From contig DATMYQ010000135.1 in the NCBI GenBank assembly GCA_035560935.1, forward strand, positions 1 to 26,199: a stretch of 26,199 nucleotides of DNA. The letters run 5' to 3'. Shown here piece by piece: positions 14,931-23,794 of this stretch (position 1 is the stretch's first letter; the number at the start of each line of letters is the position of its first letter). This stretch comes from DATMYQ01 sp035560935. GTDB taxonomy: Bacteria; Bacillota; Negativicutes; Sporomusales; Sporomusaceae. Both the position numbers and the translations under genes were made by a program. A model generated the notes under the pieces. It was given only the letters and a program-made list of their open reading frames with translations. It did not search any database and had not been told where the DNA came from.

Positions 14931-17294
14931 TTATTTACCATCCTCAACCTCAGCAATTGTAAGTGCCACTTTTTCCGGTGTCAGCGGCAATTCAAAAAAA
15001 TTAATACCTAATGCATCGTATAGAGCATTCGCCAGTGCCGACGGCACTGAAACCATCGGATGTTCACCAATTCCTCTGGCGCCATACGGTCCGTCCAGCT
15101 GCGGACTTTCCACCAGTATCGGTACGATTTCGCCCGGAATATCCTTGGCCGTCGGAATTTTATTATCAGTAAACGAAGGATTTAGCAATCGGCCGTCCTC
15201 AGAGAATTTGTAGCCTTCCAGCAACGCGGAACCAATTCCCTGCAGCACACCTCCGGTAATTTGTCCCTCCGCCAGTTTGCGATTGATTACCTGCCCCACA
15301 TCAAACGCAGACGCTATTTTTATTACACTGACCTCGCCGGTTTCCACATCTACTTCCACTTCCGCCGCATGAGCGCCAAATGTCCAGTCCAGCGCCGGCA
15401 ACCCCTGCCCATTGTCCGGGTTCAGATAGGTCAGCCCATCTGCCATATAAACCCCCTGGGCAATCAACGGTCCGCCGATCCCGTTACCATTATCGTAGAC
15501 ATAACCCAGCGCCAACGATTTATAAGGTACCCGCCGTTCAGAACTCTGGATATGGATAATGGCTTCTTCCCGGTGAGTCAGCTCTTCCGTCGTGCAGCGC
15601 AGCACTTGGGCGGCAATTTCCTTCATCCGGCACAATAGTTCCCGGGCGCAATTTTTTACTGCATTTCCGCCCATAAAGGTATATTTGGAAGCTACCGTCG
15701 ACCAGTCATAAGGATGACGATCCGTATCCGCTTCCCACAGCACTTTGATCTTCTCCATCGGCATATCCAGCGCTTCAGCCGCGATCTGGGCCATCACCGT
15801 ATTGGCACCCTGCCCCATATCAATCACACCCAACAGTAAGCGGACATTCCCGTCTTCGTCCATCTGCATCACTGCCGATGTGGTTGTATTGGGCGGCATG
15901 GCCGGTGCTTTTTGCAAACAGGCCAGCCCTTTACCGCGAACTTTACCTGTTTTCCAGGCAGCCTGACGTTCGGCTGCCGACCGGTATCCGGTCCAGCCAA
16001 TTTCGGCAGCAACCGCTTCCAGGCATAAATCCGGCCGGCCGGAATTGGCATTCAATCGTTCCCCGCTAATAGTCAGCGATCCGTCCCGTACTAAATTAAC
16101 CCGGCGTAATTCCAGCGGATCAATCCCCAACTGCTGGGCTGCCATATCCATATGCCGTTCAATGACCCAGTGAGTCTCGAGATGCCCAAATCCCCGGTAA
16201 GCGGTTCCAAATACCTTATTGGTATACAGGGTTCGGGAATGCAGGGCGATATGCGGAATTTCATAGGGACCCGCACCGGAATAAATTGCAGCCCGGCCTA
16301 CATTGACACCGTAATCCGCGTAAGCGCCGCTGTCCCAGTCATAATAAATCTCCGTTGCCGTGATCCGTCCGTTTTTTTTAAATCCGGTTTTCACTTTTCC
16401 CCGCATACCAGCCCGAGTGGGTAACTGATTGAATTCTTCTTCCCGTGATGCGGTAATTTTTACCGGTCGACCGCCGCAAGCCCGCGACAATACTGCCGCC
16501 AACGGTTCCAGATGAATCCCGGCTTTACCGCCAAAACCGCCGCCCACATAAGGAACAATCACCTGGACATCACCCCGTGATATTCCCAATGCCTTGGCCA
16601 GCAGCTGCCTCACCCCAAAGGGCGATTGGGTGGACGACCATATTTTCACCCGTGGAGAATAAATATCCGCCTGGGCTATAGTTACATGAGTTTCCAACGG
16701 CACATGGGCTACCGGCGGTAAGCTCAATTGGCTTTCCACAATTACATCCGCCTCACTGAAGCCCTGGTCCACATCGCCCCGAATCGTTTTGTTCCAGCTG
16801 GCAATATTGGAACTGGGCTGCGGAAAAAACACGCCTTTGATATACTCCAGGTCATTGATATCTTCATGAACGAGAATTTTCCCAGCCAACGCATCATCCA
16901 AAGTTAACACCGCCGGCAATGGCTGATATTCTACCTGAATCATTGACAGTGCCCGTTCCGCAGTGACTTCATCCACCGCCACCACCGCGGCAACCGCCTC
17001 GCCCTGATAGCGGACCGCGCCCCGGGCCAGTACCCGTTTATCAATCATATACAGGCCTACCAAATACGGAATATCCTCACCGGTCAAAATAGCCCGGACT
17101 CCCGGCAGCGCTTTGGCCGCCGTTGTATTAATGTTTAAAATATCCGCCCGGGCATGCGGCGAATGCAGACATTTGGCGTACAACATGCCCGGCAGTTCCA
17201 TATCACAGGTATAACAGGCCTGCCCGGTAACTTTATCCCGGCCCTCAATTCGGTCCGGCGACTTGCCGATATGACGGTATTGGGCTCCACTCAT
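14931..17294 (-). CDS. Molybdenum hydroxylase large subunit (xanthine dehydrogenase family)
   Basis: The 787-residue molybdopterin-binding subunit of a xanthine-dehydrogenase-type hydroxylase. Seen in order: an aldehyde-oxidase-type a/b hammerhead domain (about 15-125), STQSPFG at 221-227, the cofactor loop GGGFGGK at 251-257, AYRGFG at 365-370, and the catalytic glutamate 744 in GARGIGEHP. After AYRGFG the sequence runs HLETHW rather than the PQ-type continuation of classical xanthine dehydrogenases, so the substrate may differ: purine, nicotinate or another N-heterocycle. The start ATG at 17294 overlaps the TGA of the 2Fe-2S gene (ATGA), with GGGAGG ten bases upstream; the frame opens 26 codons earlier inside that gene. 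No maturation gene (XdhC or MocA type) is present in the window. Confidence 0.93.
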   Translation of the reverse strand: MSGAQYRHIGKSPDRIEGRDKVTGQACYTCDMELPGMLYAKCLHSPHARADILNINTTAAKALPGVRAILTGEDIPYLVGLYMIDKRVLARGAVRYQGEAVAAVVAVDEVTAERALSMIQVEYQPLPAVLTLDDALAGKILVHEDINDLEYIKGVFFPQPSSNIASWNKTIRGDVDQGFSEADVIVESQLSLPPVAHVPLETHVTIAQADIYSPRVKIWSSTQSPFGVRQLLAKALGISRGDVQVIVPYVGGGFGGKAGIHLEPLAAVLSRACGGRPVKITASREEEFNQLPTRAGMRGKVKTGFKKNGRITATEIYYDWDSGAYADYGVNVGRAAIYSGAGPYEIPHIALHSRTLYTNKVFGTAYRGFGHLETHWVIERHMDMAAQQLGIDPLELRRVNLVRDGSLTISGERLNANSGRPDLCLEAVAAEIGWTGYRSAAERQAAWKTGKVRGKGLACLQKAPAMPPNTTTSAVMQMDEDGNVRLLLGVIDMGQGANTVMAQIAAEALDMPMEKIKVLWEADTDRHPYDWSTVASKYTFMGGNAVKNCARELLCRMKEIAAQVLRCTTEELTHREEAIIHIQSSERRVPYKSLALGYVYDNGNGIGGPLIAQGVYMADGLTYLNPDNGQGLPALDWTFGAHAAEVEVDVETGEVSVIKIASAFDVGQVINRKLAEGQITGGVLQGIGSALLEGYKFSEDGRLLNPSFTDNKIPTAKDIPGEIVPILVESPQLDGPYGARGIGEHPMVSVPSALANALYDALGINFFELPLTPEKVALTIAEVEDGK

Positions 17295-17830
17295 TGGCAG
17301 CCTTCCTCCCTTTCGCGCCGCGCGGCAGCCCTGATAGCGGCAATAATAGAAACATAGCCCGTACAACGGCAAAGGTTGCCGGCAATGGCTTCTTTAATCT
17401 CCTCGTCGCTGGGGTCAGAACAGCGGTTTAATAGCGCCCGGGCCGACATCAGCATGCCCGGTGTGCAAAACCCGCATTGCAATGCGTCATGACTGATAAA
17501 TTCCTGCTGTAATATCGATAACTTCCCGTCTTTTCCAAGACCCTCCACTGTTTGAATTGAGGCCCCCTGCACCTCCAGCGCCAAAACAAGACATGAGGTC
17601 ACCGGGACACTATTTATAATTACGGTGCAAGCGCCGCATTCTCCTTCACCGCAACCATATTTGGAACCAAACAATTTTAACTCATGCCGCAAAAACTGCA
17701 ATAGCGTCATCTGGGGATCAACCAGCGCCACCACCGGTTCTTTATTGACGCTGCAGGACAACACTACCCGCGGCTGCCCTGAAGGCAAGTACGAAGCACA
17801 ATTTTCACCGGTTTGGTGATTCTTACACAT
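17291..17830 (-). CDS. Molybdenum hydroxylase 2Fe-2S subunit
   Basis: The 179-residue iron-sulfur subunit that passes electrons from the molybdenum centre to FAD. The plant-ferredoxin-type cluster is bound by Cys60, Cys65, Cys68 and Cys80; the second cluster by Cys119, Cys122, Cys154 and Cys156 (QCGFC and NLCRC). An N-terminal extension of about 20 residues precedes the usual start of homology. The ATG at 17830 lies within the last codons of the FAD-subunit gene (eight-base overlap) and is preceded by GGGGAG. The 3' end overlaps the large subunit by four bases, so the three subunits are made together. Confidence 0.95.
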   Translation of the reverse strand: MCKNHQTGENCASYLPSGQPRVVLSCSVNKEPVVALVDPQMTLLQFLRHELKLFGSKYGCGEGECGACTVIINSVPVTSCLVLALEVQGASIQTVEGLGKDGKLSILQQEFISHDALQCGFCTPGMLMSARALLNRCSDPSDEEIKEAIAGNLCRCTGYVSIIAAIRAAARREREEGCQ

Positions 17831-18683
17831 GGTTATTCTCCCCCCAGGCCAGTAATTGCAGTAAAGCTCTTTTTAGCAACACACCGGCAGCATGCCGGCG
17901 ATATCTAGCGGACGAACGAACATCGGAAATCGGCTGAATCATTTTCCCTGCCTCACAGCTGGCCCATACCGCAATTTCCGGTGTCAAGGGCCGGGATGAC
18001 AGCTTCTCCTCCAATACCGGTAAACGGATTGGAGTCGGCGCCACTGCCGACAAAGCTACAAAAACCCGGCCCGACTCCGTCGCACGGGCGGTTACAGCCA
18101 CGATTCCCAGATCATGGCCCTTGAGCCGGGTTTGTTTATAAAATATACTAAAACCCGCAACCGGTTCCGGCAACCAGATACCGGTAACCAATTCGTGCGG
18201 CAGCAACACCGTTGTTTTTACTCCGGTAAAAAATTCGGACAGCGGCACTTCCCGCCTTCCGTGGGTACCGGCGATACGCACCACGGCCTCATACACTAAC
18301 AAAGGACCTGGTAGATCCGCCCCCGGAGAAGCATTGCATATATTCCCCACCAGCGTGGCCCGATTGCGTATTTGATAAGAGGCAAGAGCTCCGGCAGCCT
18401 GGAATAGCGCCGGAAATTTTTCACGGATCAGGGGATTGTCCACGATCTCGTTAACCGTCATCGCCGCGCCAATCCATAATCCGCGTCCGGCTTCATAGCT
18501 ATGCCCCCTGATTTCCGGAATCGCTTTGATATCCAACACATGATCCGGATTCAATAAATTACGCCTGAGCTGCACCAATAAATCCGTGCCACCAGCCAGA
18601 ATCTTCGTGCCCGGATGCTTATCCAGGTACTCCAAAGCCGTTTCCAGACTCTGGGGTCTGACATAGCTAAATGTGCTTAACAT
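17823..18683 (-). CDS. Molybdenum hydroxylase FAD-binding subunit
   Basis: The 286-residue flavin subunit (CoxM/XdhB type, PCMH-like FAD fold). FAD contacts are visible as ILAGGTDLL (28-36) and TLVGNICNASPGADLPG (110-126); the C-terminal part is the CO-dehydrogenase-flavoprotein C domain. It lacks an inserted 4Fe-4S loop as in 4-hydroxybenzoyl-CoA reductase. The ATG at 18683 has GAGGAGG five bases upstream. It is first in the FAD / 2Fe-2S / molybdopterin / TPR series. The 155 bases before it up to the glyS terminator contain no strong promoter that I can defend. Confidence 0.93.
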   Translation of the reverse strand: MLSTFSYVRPQSLETALEYLDKHPGTKILAGGTDLLVQLRRNLLNPDHVLDIKAIPEIRGHSYEAGRGLWIGAAMTVNEIVDNPLIREKFPALFQAAGALASYQIRNRATLVGNICNASPGADLPGPLLVYEAVVRIAGTHGRREVPLSEFFTGVKTTVLLPHELVTGIWLPEPVAGFSIFYKQTRLKGHDLGIVAVTARATESGRVFVALSAVAPTPIRLPVLEEKLSSRPLTPEIAVWASCEAGKMIQPISDVRSSARYRRHAAGVLLKRALLQLLAWGENNHV

Positions 18684-18838
18684 TTTGGCCTCCTCGCAAT
18701 GCCCCGATTTTTAAGTAATATTATCTTTAATTCGCTCTATTCCGTTTTCTTCCTTCGTCAAAACTCCCAGCTAATGACAGAAATTTTTATTTTCCATTAT
18801 TTGCCTTCAAGGGTTTATCTAAGGCCATGCACCTCTCG

Positions 18839-18877
18839 AAACCACAAAACCGCCACGTTGGGCGGTTTTTGTGGTTC
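18839..18877 (-). terminator. Intrinsic terminator after glyS
   Basis: AACCACAAAACCGCC (18840-18854) pairs with GGCGGTTTTTGTGGTT (18861-18876) around a six-base loop, with one bulged base. The T-tract is inside the distal stem, as in bidirectional terminators. It lies about 20 bases after the glyS stop and isolates glyS from the hydroxylase operon. Confidence 0.75.
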
Positions 18878-18896
18878 TGGTTATGCTGTTTGCGTT

Positions 18897-20279
18897 TTAA
18901 AACTGAATTTTCTCTTCAATGTAAGCTCTCAATTCGGCAATCGGCATCCGCACCTGTTCCATCGTATCCCGGTCACGCACCGTAACCTGGGCATCGGTCT
19001 CCGATTCGAAATCATAAGTAATGCAAAGCGGTGTTCCGATTTCGTCATGCCGGCGATAGCGTTTGCCAATAGAACCGGTTTCGTCAAAATCCACCATAAA
19101 ATGCCGGGCCAGATCTGCAAACACTTTCGTGGCGCCCTCCGACAGTTTTTTGGACAGCGGAAACACGGCCGCTTTATAGGGCGCCAATGCCGGATGGAAA
19201 TGCAGCACCGTGCGGGTATCATTTTCTGCCAATTGCTGCTCTTCATACGCGTCAATCAGAAACGCCAGCGTAACCCGGTCAGCTCCCAACGACGGTTCAA
19301 TGCAGTAAGGAACATATTTTTCATTCGTTTCCGGATCAAGGTAGTGGAAATCTTCGCCGGAATGTTCCATATGCTGTTTCAGATCGTAATCGGTCCGGTC
19401 GGCAATACCCCATAATTCACCCCAGCCGAACGGAAATTTGTATTCGATGTCAGTCGTGGCATTGCTGTAGTGGGACAATTCTTCTTGCGCATGATCCCGC
19501 AGTTTGATATTTTCTTCCTTCAGTCCCAGTTTCCGCAGCCAATCGCTGCTAAAGCCACGCCAGTACTCAAACCATTGCAAATCTTCACCCGGTTTACAGA
19601 AAAATTCCAGTTCCATTTGTTCAAATTCCCGGGTGCGGAAAGTAAAATTACCGGGTGTAATTTCATTACGGAAGCTTTTACCAATCTGACCGATTCCAAA
19701 AGGAACTTTTTTCCGCATGGAGCGCTGGATATTGCGGAAATTCACAAAAATCCCCTGAGCGGTTTCCGGCCGCAGATAAATCTCATTCAAACTCGATTCC
19801 GTAACGCCTTGAAATGTCTTAAACATCAGATTAAACTGACGGATATCTGTAAAATCATGGGCGCCGCATTCCGGACAGGCAATGCTGTATTCATCGATCA
19901 GCTGACGCAATTCGGCAAATTTCATGCCATTGATATCCCGTTCAATGACTTTTTCCTGCAATGTGGTTTCAATCAGTTTATCAGCCCGGTGGCGCGCTTT
20001 GCATTGCTTGCAGTCCAGCAACGGATCATTAAAATTCCCAATATGTCCTGATGCCACCCAGGTTTTCGTGTTCATTAGAATGGCGGTGTCACTGCCAACA
20101 TTATACGGTGATTCCTGGATGAATTTTTTCCACCAGGCTTTTTTTACATTGTTCTTCAGCTCCACACCCAACGGACCGTAATCCCAGGTATTCGCCAAAC
20201 CACCGTAAATATCGGACCCTGGAAAAATGAACCCCCGATGTTTGGACAATGCTACAATTTTTTCCATGGTTACACTCAT
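18897..20279 (-). CDS. glyS: Glycyl-tRNA synthetase, homodimeric class II
   Basis: Charges tRNA-Gly. The 460-residue single-chain protein is the alpha2 type (not the GlyQ/GlyS tetramer). It has the N-terminal GFIFPGSDIYGG (16-27), a zinc-ribbon-like set Cys90, Cys93, Cys135 and Cys138, the class II motif region LRPETAQGIFVNF (169-181), and a C-terminal anticodon-binding domain (about 365-460). The start ATG at 20279 has AGGAG eight bases upstream. Expression is controlled by the T-box leader with a GGC specifier immediately upstream, and transcription ends at 18839-18877. Confidence 0.96.
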   Translation of the reverse strand: MSVTMEKIVALSKHRGFIFPGSDIYGGLANTWDYGPLGVELKNNVKKAWWKKFIQESPYNVGSDTAILMNTKTWVASGHIGNFNDPLLDCKQCKARHRADKLIETTLQEKVIERDINGMKFAELRQLIDEYSIACPECGAHDFTDIRQFNLMFKTFQGVTESSLNEIYLRPETAQGIFVNFRNIQRSMRKKVPFGIGQIGKSFRNEITPGNFTFRTREFEQMELEFFCKPGEDLQWFEYWRGFSSDWLRKLGLKEENIKLRDHAQEELSHYSNATTDIEYKFPFGWGELWGIADRTDYDLKQHMEHSGEDFHYLDPETNEKYVPYCIEPSLGADRVTLAFLIDAYEEQQLAENDTRTVLHFHPALAPYKAAVFPLSKKLSEGATKVFADLARHFMVDFDETGSIGKRYRRHDEIGTPLCITYDFESETDAQVTVRDRDTMEQVRMPIAELRAYIEEKIQF

Positions 20280-20318
20280 ATTTTTCGCTCCTCAATCAAA
20301 AATTTTGCTGGAAGACAC

Positions 20319-20366
20319 AAAAAAGCCCCCGTCTATGGAATAATCGCTTCCATAGGGACGAGAGCT
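20319..20366 (-). terminator. T-box regulated terminator
   Basis: CTATGGAA and TTCCATAG (20333-20340 and 20349-20356) form the core of a stem extended by flanking G/C pairs. A run of six T on the minus strand (20319-20324) follows. It is the conditional terminator of the glyS leader. Confidence 0.88.
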
Positions 20367-20542
20367 TGCTGCACCCGCGGTTCCACCCTACTTGACGCAT
20401 CAATTGCGCCCACTTTCCTACTAACCAGCTCCGGACCGCCCTTTCGCCGTCAACCTTACCCGGGCTCCCACCATCCCCGGTTCGCTGTGATAAATGCTGA
20501 TCGGTTACTATTGTCCCTCATCGCTGCACAAACATACCATTT
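20319..20542 (-). promoter_or_regulatory. Glycine T-box leader of glyS
   Basis: The sense strand contains the T-box sequence AGGGTGGAACCGCGGG (20374-20389). Upstream, a stem I has the GATGAGGGACA element near its base and the distal-loop motif GGGGATGGTGGGAGCC. The triplet GGC at 20446-20448, in the context GACGGCGAA, is the likely specifier codon for glycine. Uncharged tRNA-Gly would pair with specifier and T-box and block the terminator at 20319-20366, allowing glyS transcription. The 5' end is estimated from the promoter at 20549-20577. Confidence 0.93.
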
Positions 20543-20548
20543 TAATTA

Positions 20549-20577
20549 AGGATACCTGAAACTGCTAAAAAAATCAA
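20549..20577 (-). promoter_or_regulatory. Promoter for the glyS T-box leader
   Basis: TTGATT (20572-20577) and TATCCT (20549-20554) on the minus strand are spaced by 17 bases. The predicted start, near 20542, lies just before stem I of the T-box. Confidence 0.7.
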
Positions 20578-20662
20578 GTATCCCAGCCTTAATCGCAAAA
20601 ATTCTGCCCGGCAAAAGAACACTGCGCCTGATCTTTCAGCCGGCAAACAAAGATTTATTTCC

Positions 20663-21133
20663 CTATACAAGCGCCATTCGTACTTTGACCACCGCTTTTT
20701 CCACAAACCCCGGATTTCTATACATACAACATGGCCGGTGAATATCCCACGGGAAGAAGACAGCATACATCCCTTTCCTCATCACGACATCGGTTTCATG
20801 GATACTGGGACGGTAAAAAACATTATCCTGAATCGGCGTCATATCTTCTGTAACAACGCTGTCCGTCCCCAAGCCTTCATAGGCAATGATTTCTTCACCG
20901 CTTATGATGTATTGAATATCCAAATACAGTTTATGGGCCTCAGACCGTCTCTGTTCCCGTGGTTGACTCTGATACCGGTCAATCATGACAAACATGTCGT
21001 CGCCATCAATGACATGCTTCCCTTTCTCCCTGACACTAAAATCGGTATTCTTCAAAAATTCCAATCCCTGACAAATCGCATCAGGAAACAGCCGTCTCTC
21101 CTGCTCATAGTTTCCCAAATAGCCCACAATCAT
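20663..21133 (-). CDS. YhcH/YjgK/YiaL (DUF386) family protein
   Basis: A 156-residue cytoplasmic protein of the YhcH/TabA family, a cupin-like fold with a metal site and a proposed link to sialic acid or other sugar catabolism and to biofilm behaviour in enterobacteria. Family-like segments are the stretch around HKLYLDIQYIISGEE, GDDMFVMIDRY, and the C-terminal FFPWDIHRPC with a histidine typical of the metal centre. The start ATG at 21133 has GGGAGGG nine bases upstream; the frame opens earlier, at 21214, inside the NlpC/P60 gene. It follows that gene by 31 bases and is probably cotranscribed. No sugar genes are nearby, so its substrate is open. Confidence 0.85.
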   Translation of the reverse strand: MIVGYLGNYEQERRLFPDAICQGLEFLKNTDFSVREKGKHVIDGDDMFVMIDRYQSQPREQRRSEAHKLYLDIQYIISGEEIIAYEGLGTDSVVTEDMTPIQDNVFYRPSIHETDVVMRKGMYAVFFPWDIHRPCCMYRNPGFVEKAVVKVRMALV

Positions 21134-21164
21134 TAATTCGAACCCTCCCTTGTCCATCCAGCGC

Positions 21165-21896
21165 TCATAAAACCCGCCGGGCTCCCAGATATCGCGTTTT
21201 CCAGTAGCTTTCATCCAAACCGCTGATCATTACTCCTTTGCTGCTGGAAGCATGAATAAAGTGCCCTTGATCCGTATAAATGCCCACATGCGATGCTCCC
21301 GGTTCATACGTAGTGAAGAATACCAGATCTCCCGGCTGCAAACTGGTACGGTTTACCGGCTTACCGGCTTTGTACTGTACATCCGCCGTTCGCGGCAGTT
21401 TCAAACCATGTTTACCAAAAACATAGGAAGTATAACCGGAACAGTCAAATCCACCCGGCGCCGCGCCGCCGAATCGGTAGGGAGTGCCCAAATATTGCAT
21501 AGCAGTTTTCACCACCGGAGCTGAATTTCGGCTGACCGGCGCTACAGAAGCTGCCGGATTCTTTTCTTTTCCAGCCGGACCTGGCGGTAACTTGCCACCG
21601 TTTATAGCCTGATAAACCGTTTCGTTGACAACACCGTCCGGAGTGAGCTGCAAAGACCGCTGGAATTCTTTTACCGCAGCCGCCGTCTGCCGATCATATT
21701 TGCCGGTAATGCCATCATGATAGTACCCCAGTTGCTTCAGTTTCAACTGCATTGTCGCCACGGCCAGTCCTTCGTCACCTTCCGCGTAGCGGACGCTGGC
21801 AGCGCTGGCATTAGCGGTATTAAAGGCATTCAACAGTAATACAATTACAATCATAACGCCCCAATGCCGCCACGCTGACATTCGTCTTGTTTTCAT
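21165..21896 (-). CDS. Exported NlpC/P60 peptidase with peptidoglycan-binding domain
   Basis: A 243-residue secreted cell-wall endopeptidase. A signal peptide covers about residues 1-32 (hydrophobic 13-24, likely cleavage in NASAAS). Residues 38-98 form a PG_binding_1 repeat (LAVATMQLKLKQLGYY, TAAAVKEFQ). After a proline-rich linker, residues 125-243 are NlpC/P60 with Cys152 in FDCSGY, His203 in ASHVGIY and His215 in FIHASS as the triad. It should cut peptide stems of peptidoglycan. I prefer the ATG at 21896, preceded by AAGGGA at nine bases, over an ATG six codons upstream with a weak site. The YhcH-type gene follows. Confidence 0.92.
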   Translation of the reverse strand: MKTRRMSAWRHWGVMIVIVLLLNAFNTANASAASVRYAEGDEGLAVATMQLKLKQLGYYHDGITGKYDRQTAAAVKEFQRSLQLTPDGVVNETVYQAINGGKLPPGPAGKEKNPAASVAPVSRNSAPVVKTAMQYLGTPYRFGGAAPGGFDCSGYTSYVFGKHGLKLPRTADVQYKAGKPVNRTSLQPGDLVFFTTYEPGASHVGIYTDQGHFIHASSSKGVMISGLDESYWKTRYLGARRVL

Positions 21897-22032
21897 AATT
21901 ACCGTTCCCTTCATTTTTTTATCCAAATTTTTCCGTAACACTTAATGGTTATGTTACTTCTCCAGTTATCAAAAAATTCCTGCACCGTCAGGCAAGAAAA
22001 TCCGGGCATTATTGAACAGGCTGCATGGATGC

Positions 22033-23754
22033 CTACGGCATCCCGGCAAATTGAGCCGCGTACAGTGCCGCATATTCGCCACGCAGAGTTAACAACTCTT
22101 CATGCGTACCCATTTCCGCAACCCCTTCGTCCGTCAAAAAAACAATTCGGTCGGCGTTGCAGATGGTCGTCAGGCGGTGAGCGATAATCAACGTCGTGCG
22201 ATTTTCCGCCAGCTTGGTCAACGCCAGCTGAATAATTCGTTCATTTTCATTATCTAACGCCGAAGTCGCTTCATCCAGAATAAGAATCGGCGGGTTTTTC
22301 AGGAAAATCCGGGCAATAGCAATCCGCTGCTTTTGACCTCCCGACAGTTTGACCCCCCGTTCACCAATATCGGTATCATAACCATTTTCTAACGCCACAA
22401 TGAATTCATGCGCATTGGCCATACGGGCAGCGTTTTCAATTTCCTCGTCTGTAGCATTCAGCCGCCCATACGCAATGTTAGCCCGCAGGGTATCGGAGAA
22501 AAGAAACACATCCTGCTGCACAATCCCAATGTTTTCGCGTAACGATTTTTGAGTCAACTGGCGAATGTCCACACCATCAATACGGATCACACCAGCGTCC
22601 ACCTCATAAAACCGTGGAATCAAACTGCATAGGGTAGTTTTTCCCGCACCGGAAGGTCCCACAAAAGCCACCGTTTCTCCCGCATTAATATGCAGACTGA
22701 TATCATGTAACACCGCGCTATGGTCATTATAGCTGAAACTGACATTCTCCAACCGGATTTCTCCCCGCACCCGTCCGCATTCCCGGGAATCCGCCTTATC
22801 ACGAATGTCCGGTTCCAGCTTCATAATTTCAGTGAAACGCGCAAACCCCGCCATTCCTTTCTGATACATCTCTGTCAGCAAGGTAATCCGCCTGACAGGC
22901 TGCAAGAAAATAGCAATATACAGTAAGAAACTCACCAGTTCTCCGATGCTCAGCCGGTTTTGACAAACCAGATAGCCACCGGCAGCCAGTGCGGTCAGAT
23001 TCATTATATTCGATACAAAAGTAATTCCCGCATAATAACCGCCCATAACTCTAAAGGCTTTTTCCTTAGAAACGCGAAAGTTGGTATTCCCCTGACAGAA
23101 TTTTTCCTGCTCATACCATTCATTCGTAAAGGATTTTACCAGGCGGACACCGGCAATACTGTCTTCCACCTGGGCATTAATATCGGCAATCCGCAGCCGC
23201 ATATCCCGAAACACAGCCTTCATTTGCCGGTTCTTAACCAGTGCAAACCAGAGCAGTACTGGAATAAATGCCAGTAAAAGCAAGGCCAGTTGCCAGTTAA
23301 CATTTAACAAGATAGTAAAGCTGCCGATCATAATTACCAAAACAACAAACAAATCTTCCGGACCATGATGGGCCAACTCGGCAATTTCATTTAAATCATT
23401 AACAATTCGCGACATGATATGCGCGGTCTTCGTGTTATCAAAATAAGTGAACGAAAGTTTTTGCACATGATCAAACAAATCCCGACGCATATCAAATTCC
23501 ATACGGGCGCCCAATACATGCCCCAAATAATCCACCGTATATTGCAGCCCGGCATAACCCATATACAACAAAAACAGACCGGCAGCACCCCAAGACAGCA
23601 GGGCTACGTCACCGGCCGGTAAAACATCATCAATCATTTTTCTTACTGCTAATGGAAATATCAATTCCATTCCCGACATCAGCAACGCACAACTAAAATC
23701 TAATATAAACAGGGGTAAATGAGACCGATAATAGGGAAAAAAATATCTGATCAT
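22033..23754 (-). CDS. ABC exporter, fused permease and ATPase
   Basis: A 573-residue half-transporter of the MsbA/LmrA type, expected to work as a dimer exporting lipids, drugs or peptides. Residues 1 to about 310 hold six membrane segments. The ATPase domain has Walker A GPSGAGKT (366-373), signature LSGGQ (from 471), Walker B ILILDE ending at Glu495, and the H-loop His526. I start at the ATG at 23754, with AGGAG eleven bases upstream; 27 further codons are open but overlap the region after the small upstream gene. That gene, encoding a four-cysteine protein, ends 40 bases before and shares its promoter. A weak hairpin (CCTG/CAGG then T-run, about 21972-21998) may end transcription. Confidence 0.93.
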   Translation of the reverse strand: MIRYFFPYYRSHLPLFILDFSCALLMSGMELIFPLAVRKMIDDVLPAGDVALLSWGAAGLFLLYMGYAGLQYTVDYLGHVLGARMEFDMRRDLFDHVQKLSFTYFDNTKTAHIMSRIVNDLNEIAELAHHGPEDLFVVLVIMIGSFTILLNVNWQLALLLLAFIPVLLWFALVKNRQMKAVFRDMRLRIADINAQVEDSIAGVRLVKSFTNEWYEQEKFCQGNTNFRVSKEKAFRVMGGYYAGITFVSNIMNLTALAAGGYLVCQNRLSIGELVSFLLYIAIFLQPVRRITLLTEMYQKGMAGFARFTEIMKLEPDIRDKADSRECGRVRGEIRLENVSFSYNDHSAVLHDISLHINAGETVAFVGPSGAGKTTLCSLIPRFYEVDAGVIRIDGVDIRQLTQKSLRENIGIVQQDVFLFSDTLRANIAYGRLNATDEEIENAARMANAHEFIVALENGYDTDIGERGVKLSGGQKQRIAIARIFLKNPPILILDEATSALDNENERIIQLALTKLAENRTTLIIAHRLTTICNADRIVFLTDEGVAEMGTHEELLTLRGEYAALYAAQFAGMP

Positions 23755-23794
23755 CCTGCGTAAAGCTCCTTTGAAATTTCTGGTCGATTGTGAT

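Noticed and set aside
18734..18761. Promoter for the hydroxylase operon (TTGACG, 16 bases, TAGAGC)
   Set aside because: The -10 is too poor to defend, although TTGACG is a fair -35.
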